A DNA stretch of 10,406 nt, from NCBI GenBank assembly GCA_025350445.1, contig JANXXV010000554.1:1-10406 (forward strand), in the 5' to 3' direction. The position numbers and the translations under genes are program-made. This document shows positions 6,400 through 10,406 of the stretch, piece by piece. The stretch is from Bryobacteraceae bacterium. GTDB lineage: Bacteria; Acidobacteriota; Terriglobia; Bryobacterales; Bryobacteraceae. The notes under the pieces were generated by a model, which was given only the letters and a program-made list of their open reading frames with translations, was not told the origin of the DNA and made no database searches. Each line of letters starts with the position of its first letter. The first letter of the stretch is position 1.

Positions 6400-7676
6400 T
6401 ACTGATGAACAACCGGGATGGATGCCGAGCCATAGATGCGGCCCGCCTTCACCACGGCGGCGGGAATTAGCTTGCGATGACCGATTCGGTGCCCGCCGAC
6501 CGAATCGACAAAATCGAAATCGCCTTCGGCCAAGGTGAGTACTGCCACGTCCGCCTCGGCGCCCACGCGTAGCGTCCCTAAACCCTTTGGAAAGCCAAAC
6601 GTGTTTGCGGGATTGGCGGTGCACCGCTCGATCACCTGCTCCAGGGTCAACCCCATGTGCAGGAATTTTGAGAGCGTGGTAACCAGATCGAATACCGGGC
6701 CGTTGACGTTAAACTGGTGCACGTCGCTGGAGATCGTGCCCGGCAACAGATCCTGCTTCAATGCTTTTTCCGCGACGTCGAATGAAAAACTGCCGGCGCC
6801 GTGGCCAACGTCCAGGTGGATTCCCCGCGCCACTGCCGCGCGTACCGATGGCAGTATGCGCCCCTTGTCATCCAGAATTCCACCGCTGCCGTCACGGTAA
6901 CAATGGGTCACCACATCGCCCTTCTTCAAAACGGCAAGAATGGCATCGAGAGTGGAATGCGTGCCTCCGATGTGGACCATCAGCGGAAGCTTCACCGCAT
7001 CCGCCGCTTCGCGCGCAAGATACAGGGCCTCCAAATCGTGGCCGCCTGCGATGTTTTCCGTCAGCCGGATCTTCACGCCAAGAATCACGTCGCGATTTTG
7101 CTCAATGGTACGGATGGCAAGCTTCGGATTGGCGTAACGAAGGTCGAGTAGTTCGCCGTGCGGGTTATCGTCAGACAACGTAGACTGGCCCACCACGGAG
7201 ATATTCAACAGCGCGAATACCCGCGTATCCACAACGTTGATCACATACTTTCGCAGACCAGGAAACGTATGCGCCCCGGCCGAACCCGCATCCAGGGCGG
7301 TGGTAACGCCCTTGGCGATGCAGTTCGGGTCCGCCGGAATACCCAGCGGAGCCACGCCGTCGTAGACATGGGTGTGAACGTCGATCAGCCCAGGCGTAAC
7401 GATCTTGCCCTTGGCATCCAGCACGTTCCGTGCTTCGGTGGATGGGATATCCGCAGCCAGCCGGGCAATCTTGGTCCCGCTGATGGCGATGTCACGAACC
7501 GCTGAAATGGACTGCGACGGATCGATCACGCGGCCACCCTTCACAATCAGGTCGTAGCGCGGCGCGGCCGCCTGCTGCGCCCGCAACAAATCTTCCCATC
7601 CTGCCGCAAGGCCGCAAATCAGCGATGGCGTAATCGCAGTTCGTTTCAGAAAATGGCGGCGCGAGTGGTGATGCAT
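6399..7676 (-). CDS. Tat-exported amidohydrolase/deacetylase family metallohydrolase
   Basis: A 425-residue amidohydrolase-superfamily enzyme of the dihydroorotase-like, 'amidohydrolase/deacetylase' subgroup. The N-terminus has a twin-arginine signal, SRRHFLKR (5-12), followed by a moderately hydrophobic stretch, so export in folded form is expected. Metal-site residues are all visible: His101 and His103 (DVHTH), Lys202 (VKIRL, probably the carbamylated bridging lysine), His235 (MVHIG), His258 (THCY) and Asp318 (SSDVH). This implies a binuclear site hydrolysing an amide, cyclic amide or ester; related characterised members deacetylate small N- or O-acetyl compounds. The C-terminal LRVGAEADVAVL is the usual small beta-domain closing strand. 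It starts 2 nt after the ThuA-like gene stop, without a good ribosome site, so translation is probably coupled. Exact substrate unknown. Confidence 0.9.
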   Translation of the reverse strand: MHHHSRRHFLKRTAITPSLICGLAAGWEDLLRAQQAAAPRYDLIVKGGRVIDPSQSISAVRDIAISGTKIARLAADIPSTEARNVLDAKGKIVTPGLIDVHTHVYDGVAPLGIPADPNCIAKGVTTALDAGSAGAHTFPGLRKYVINVVDTRVFALLNISVVGQSTLSDDNPHGELLDLRYANPKLAIRTIEQNRDVILGVKIRLTENIAGGHDLEALYLAREAADAVKLPLMVHIGGTHSTLDAILAVLKKGDVVTHCYRDGSGGILDDKGRILPSVRAAVARGIHLDVGHGAGSFSFDVAEKALKQDLLPGTISSDVHQFNVNGPVFDLVTTLSKFLHMGLTLEQVIERCTANPANTFGFPKGLGTLRVGAEADVAVLTLAEGDFDFVDSVGGHRIGHRKLIPAAVVKAGRIYGSASIPVVHQ

Positions 7677-7678
7677 AG

Positions 7679-8482
7679 CTACCGCTTCGACCGCGGCGTC
7701 GCGTCAGCCTGCGTCAAACCAAGCGCCCATTTCACGCCTTCAATCAGCATCTTTTGAATGTCCGGGCGGTCATACGTCTCTTCGCGATGCCCCAGGTTGG
7801 AGTAGTAGACACGGCCCTTGCCGTAGTTTTTCACCCAACCGACCGCGAAGTCCCTGTCCGTACGGTGTACTTTCGGATTCGCCATATCCAGCTTGCTCGC
7901 GTCCAGACTCATCAGCACCCGCACCTTATCGCGCGAGTAATTCTTGTACTGATAAATTTCGTCCAGAATGACAAACTGCTCGGGAAAATGCTTCATGCCG
8001 GGAAACTCGCGGTCCTCCACAATCACCGGAGCGTTAAACGTTCCCCACGGATGTCCATCGAAATAGCCGCCGATCATCTCGCCATACTCCGGCCACTCAT
8101 AGAACGTGTCCGTCGCCGAGTGAATGCCGATAAATCCTTTCCCGTCGTCTTTGACGAACGAGAGCAGGTCGGCCTTCTGCTGGCTGTCCATCTTCAGTTC
8201 GCCCGTGGTGTAGAAAACCACCGCGTCGAAATAATTCAGATTATGCGCGTTCCCCGCCTCCAGGTTCTTCTTGGTGATCAGCTGCGCGTCGGTGCGTATG
8301 TAGGTATCCCAGAGGCCGGTCTCGCGGCCCAATCGCTCGATGGCGGCAAGTCCGTGCGATACCGAATCGTGCTGATAACCGGCAACTTCTCCAATGGCGA
8401 GGATTTTCTTCTTTTTCGGCTGCGCTTCCGCCGATACAGACACTGCCGCGATGCAGCAAAAAACCAGTAAGAGTTTTCTCAT
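7679..8482 (-). CDS. Secreted ThuA-like protein (trehalose-utilisation / GATase1-like fold)
   Basis: A 267-residue ThuA-domain protein. Residues 1-20 (MRKLLLVFCCIAAVSVSAEA) are a Sec signal peptide with likely cleavage after Ala20, so it acts outside the cytoplasm. The domain starts with KKILAIGEVAGYQHDSVSHG (25-44) and contains the family blocks GFIGIHSATDTFYEWPEYGE (117-136), FDGHPW (141-146) and YYSNLGHREETY (226-237). ThuA proteins have a class I glutamine-amidotransferase-like fold without the usual catalytic triad. In rhizobia and Agrobacterium they act with a Gfo/Idh/MocA partner on 3-keto-disaccharides. The ATG at 8482 overlaps the SDR stop in ATGA and has AAGGA 6 nt upstream, which fixes the start; the longer frame to 8563 is not used. 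A Gfo/Idh/MocA gene lies just beyond the SDR, supporting a sugar role. Confidence 0.9.
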   Translation of the reverse strand: MRKLLLVFCCIAAVSVSAEAQPKKKKILAIGEVAGYQHDSVSHGLAAIERLGRETGLWDTYIRTDAQLITKKNLEAGNAHNLNYFDAVVFYTTGELKMDSQQKADLLSFVKDDGKGFIGIHSATDTFYEWPEYGEMIGGYFDGHPWGTFNAPVIVEDREFPGMKHFPEQFVILDEIYQYKNYSRDKVRVLMSLDASKLDMANPKVHRTDRDFAVGWVKNYGKGRVYYSNLGHREETYDRPDIQKMLIEGVKWALGLTQADATPRSKR

Positions 8483-9315
8483 CCGTCTTCCTTCGAAGTC
8501 TTCTGTGTTCGGCGTAACGTGTAAATTTCCCGGCTCACGCTGGCGTGTTCCAACTTCTTCCAATCGTCATTCACGTGCAACAATTTCCCGCTGATATGGT
8601 TTGACGCTTCCGAGGCGAGAAACAACGCCAGTTGAATCTGTTTCTCCGGCGCAACGCCGCCCGTCAGCCGGACCTGCTGCGCCTCCTCGTTCTCTTTCCA
8701 ACCCGCGCGGTCCCCCGCCTTCAGAATCTCGTCCGTCATGCTGGTGTAGGTTCCGCCGGGCGCCATGGCATTCACCTGAATATTATGATCGCGAATTTCT
8801 TCGGCCAGCGTCTCCACCAGCCGCACCACCCCGGCCTTTGACGCCGCATAGGCGGAAAACCAAGGCCGCGGTCCTGCGCCTCCGCGTCCGCTCAATACCA
8901 CGATCTTCCCGGATCGTTTCTCAATCATGTGCGGCAGCACGGCCCGGATGGAGTACATCACGCCAATCAGATTTGTTTCGATCGTCTCCGCCCAAGCCTT
9001 GGGAGACGTCTCCGCGAGCGGCGCAATGGGCCCCTGCAGGCCGGCCGCGCAGATCAGAATGTCCATCGTGCCGTAGTGCGTCTTCATCCGGTCCACGGCG
9101 GCGGACATCTGTTCGAAATCGCAAACGCTCGCGCGGATTCGCAGCGACGTGCCTCCGGCGTGTTCAATTTCGAGGTTCGCCAGATCTAGTTCCGCCTTGC
9201 TCCGCGCCAGCAATCCGACCCGCGCGCCTCTGGCCGCAAAGCCGATCGCCAGTCTCTTTCCGATCCCGCGCCCGGCGCCGGTAATCAGTACACCCTTGTC
9301 TTTAACCTTGTGCAT
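8479..9315 (-). CDS. SDR family NAD(P)-dependent oxidoreductase
   Basis: A 278-residue classical short-chain dehydrogenase/reductase with a Rossmann fold and no signal peptide, so cytoplasmic. The cofactor loop is TGAGRGIG (12-19). CAAG (89-92) takes the place of the usual NNAG. Asn115, Ser142, Tyr156 and Lys160 (YAASK) form the catalytic tetrad. NAMAPGGTYTSMTD (182-195) follows the PG motif. Arg38 (LLARSK) at the end of the second strand suggests NADPH preference. It oxidises or reduces a hydroxyl/keto group; substrate unknown. The stretch after the ISGKLLHVNDDW block is a short charged tail of about 25 residues whose codons carry the ribosome site of the ThuA gene. AAGG lies only 3 nt before the ATG, so initiation may be weak. 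First gene of the SDR-ThuA-amidohydrolase operon. Confidence 0.92.
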   Translation of the reverse strand: MHKVKDKGVLITGAGRGIGKRLAIGFAARGARVGLLARSKAELDLANLEIEHAGGTSLRIRASVCDFEQMSAAVDRMKTHYGTMDILICAAGLQGPIAPLAETSPKAWAETIETNLIGVMYSIRAVLPHMIEKRSGKIVVLSGRGGAGPRPWFSAYAASKAGVVRLVETLAEEIRDHNIQVNAMAPGGTYTSMTDEILKAGDRAGWKENEEAQQVRLTGGVAPEKQIQLALFLASEASNHISGKLLHVNDDWKKLEHASVSREIYTLRRTQKTSKEDG

Positions 9316-9413
9316 CAGCCTTAAATAGGGTACATGAAATCAAGCGGGCCGTCTGTAACTTCTTCGCAACCCTTGATATCCTAGGGGTGTAGAACAACCA
9401 GGAGATCCCATTC
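9316..9413. promoter_or_regulatory. Divergent promoter region (SDR operon / Gfo-Idh-MocA)
   Basis: This 98-bp gap between two divergent start codons should carry promoters for both units. I see no convincing paired -35/-10 boxes in either direction. An AGGAG at 9400-9404, 9 nt before the ATG at 9414, is a clear ribosome site for the rightward gene. Confidence 0.4.
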
Positions 9414-10406
9414 ATGACGGACGAACTTTCCCGCCGTAATTTTATGAAAACGGCAGCCGTTGCCGCGTTAGCCGCTGCTCCGGCCTCAATGCCATTAATG
9501 GGCGCGAACGATCGAGTGAAGGTAGGTTGGATCGGAACCGGCTCGCGCGGCTACCACGTCATGGGCCAGATGTATCAGGGCAGCAAGGACATGGTTGAGG
9601 TGGTTGCCGTCTGCGACACCTTCAGCGGCAATCTGGCCAAGGGAAAAGATCGCGTGCAGACGATGGGCGGAAATACTCCCAAGACCTACCTCGACTACAA
9701 GGAGATCCTGGCCGATCCTTCCATCGACGTCGTGTTTATCGCCACGCCGGAGCATCTGCACTACGCCATGGCGATGGCCGCGCTAAAGGCCGGGAAGAAT
9801 ATTTATCTGGAGAAGCCCATCGGCCACACCATTGAAGAGGGTGCCGAGATTGTGAAGTTGGCCGAGAAGACTGGAAAGGTTGTTCAGGTGGGCACGCAGA
9901 ACCGCAGCAACAAACTCTACATCCGTGCGAAGGAGATGTATGAACAAGGGATGATCGGCGAAGTGCATTATGTCCGCGCCTTCTGGTATCGCAACTTCGA
10001 CCCGACCGCGCCGATTCCCGCCGCGTGGCGCTACGTGATTCCGCCTGACGCCGACGAGAGCAACTCCGATTGGAACAAGTTCCTCGGCAGCGCCCCGAAG
10101 CGCCCGTTCGACAAGCATCGCTACTACCAGTGGCGCAACTACTGGGACTACTCCGGCGGCATTTCCACCGACCTGCTGGTGCATCAGACGGACATCTCGA
10201 ACTTCGTTCTGGGAAAGGTGCTGCCTTCCACTTGCATGGCGTCGGGCGGAATTTACCGGTGGGGTAAGCCGGACGACCGCGAAGTGCCGGATACGCTCAG
10301 CGCGCTGTATGAGTACCCCGATAATTTCCATCTGAACTATAGTTGCTACTTCGGCAACGATCAATACGGGTATGGCGAACAGTTCCTTGGTTCGGAAGGA
10401 ACCATA
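9414..10406 (+). CDS. Tat-exported Gfo/Idh/MocA family oxidoreductase (3' partial)
   Basis: The frame is open for 331 codons to the right edge, so the C-terminus is missing. A twin-arginine signal, SRRNFMK (6-12), and a hydrophobic Ala-rich stretch precede the mature domain, as in Zymomonas glucose-fructose oxidoreductase, which is exported folded with its cofactor bound. VKVGWIGTGSRG (35-46) is the N-terminal Rossmann nucleotide loop. ATPEHLHYAMA (110-120) and LEKPIG (132-137, with the family Glu-Lys-Pro) follow. The second domain has SGGISTDLLVHQTD (247-260), in which Asp253 and His257 are probably the catalytic pair. Members dehydrogenate or interconvert sugar and polyol derivatives with NAD(P); the substrate is unknown. 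An AGGAG 9 nt upstream fixes the start. It is divergent from the SDR-ThuA-amidohydrolase operon, fitting a joint sugar pathway. Confidence 0.93.
   Translation, partial: MTDELSRRNFMKTAAVAALAAAPASMPLMGANDRVKVGWIGTGSRGYHVMGQMYQGSKDMVEVVAVCDTFSGNLAKGKDRVQTMGGNTPKTYLDYKEILADPSIDVVFIATPEHLHYAMAMAALKAGKNIYLEKPIGHTIEEGAEIVKLAEKTGKVVQVGTQNRSNKLYIRAKEMYEQGMIGEVHYVRAFWYRNFDPTAPIPAAWRYVIPPDADESNSDWNKFLGSAPKRPFDKHRYYQWRNYWDYSGGISTDLLVHQTDISNFVLGKVLPSTCMASGGIYRWGKPDDREVPDTLSALYEYPDNFHLNYSCYFGNDQYGYGEQFLGSEGTI

Noticed and set aside
7754..8470. A 238-codon plus-strand frame opposite the ThuA-like gene
   Set aside because: Arg/Val/His-rich product without family motifs; the minus strand has a signal peptide and ThuA blocks.
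8483..8563. Longer ThuA start at 8563
   Set aside because: It would place 27 charged residues before a clean Sec signal peptide and overlap the SDR gene by 85 bp; the ATGA junction with a ribosome site is better.
9783..10364. A 193-codon minus-strand frame opposite the Gfo/Idh/MocA gene
   Set aside because: Antisense shadow; the plus strand encodes a complete set of family motifs with a good ribosome site.
1..10406. tRNA, rRNA, CRISPR arrays, insertion sequences, phage genes, toxin-antitoxin or defence genes
   Set aside because: No repeat-spacer pattern, transposase motif, tRNA-like cloverleaf or defence-family domain was recognised on either strand by eye.

Overview
The window looks like a chromosomal segment of a GC-rich soil bacterium, most plausibly an Acidobacteriota member of the Solibacter/Bryobacter type. 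That is an inference from gene content: an AsmA-like protein with an acidobacterial-style C-terminus, a PadR regulator co-directional with a small membrane protein, a spinster-type MFS transporter, and exported Gfo/Idh/MocA, ThuA and amidohydrolase proteins. There is no rRNA or tRNA, CRISPR array, transposase or phage gene, and coding density is very high.

Left part (1-3884): an AsmA-like envelope protein enters from the left edge and runs into the convergent gene of a small VOC (glyoxalase-fold) protein. The VOC gene follows a MaoC-type hydratase gene on the minus strand, 20 bp apart. Divergent from them, across only 40 bp, is a spinster-like MFS transporter that starts with GTG.

Middle part (3858-6300): a tight minus-strand operon of three genes, padR - small multi-pass membrane protein with a permease-prefix-like head - orphan FtsH N-terminal (periplasmic) domain without ATPase or protease. 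A perfect inverted repeat overlaps the predicted padR -10 box and reaches its start codon, so autoregulation is likely. This operon is the best candidate in the window for an undescribed system. Divergent from it is a radical-SAM protein of the SPL/Rv2578c type.

Right part (6301-10406): a complex inverted repeat separates the radical-SAM gene from a convergent minus-strand operon of SDR oxidoreductase - ThuA-like protein - Tat-exported amidohydrolase. The first two genes overlap by 4 bp and the last two are 2 bp apart. Divergent from it, a Tat-exported Gfo/Idh/MocA oxidoreductase runs off the right edge. ThuA and Gfo/Idh/MocA proteins work together on keto-sugars in known systems, so this block probably handles a sugar derivative, with three of its four products predicted to leave the cytoplasm.
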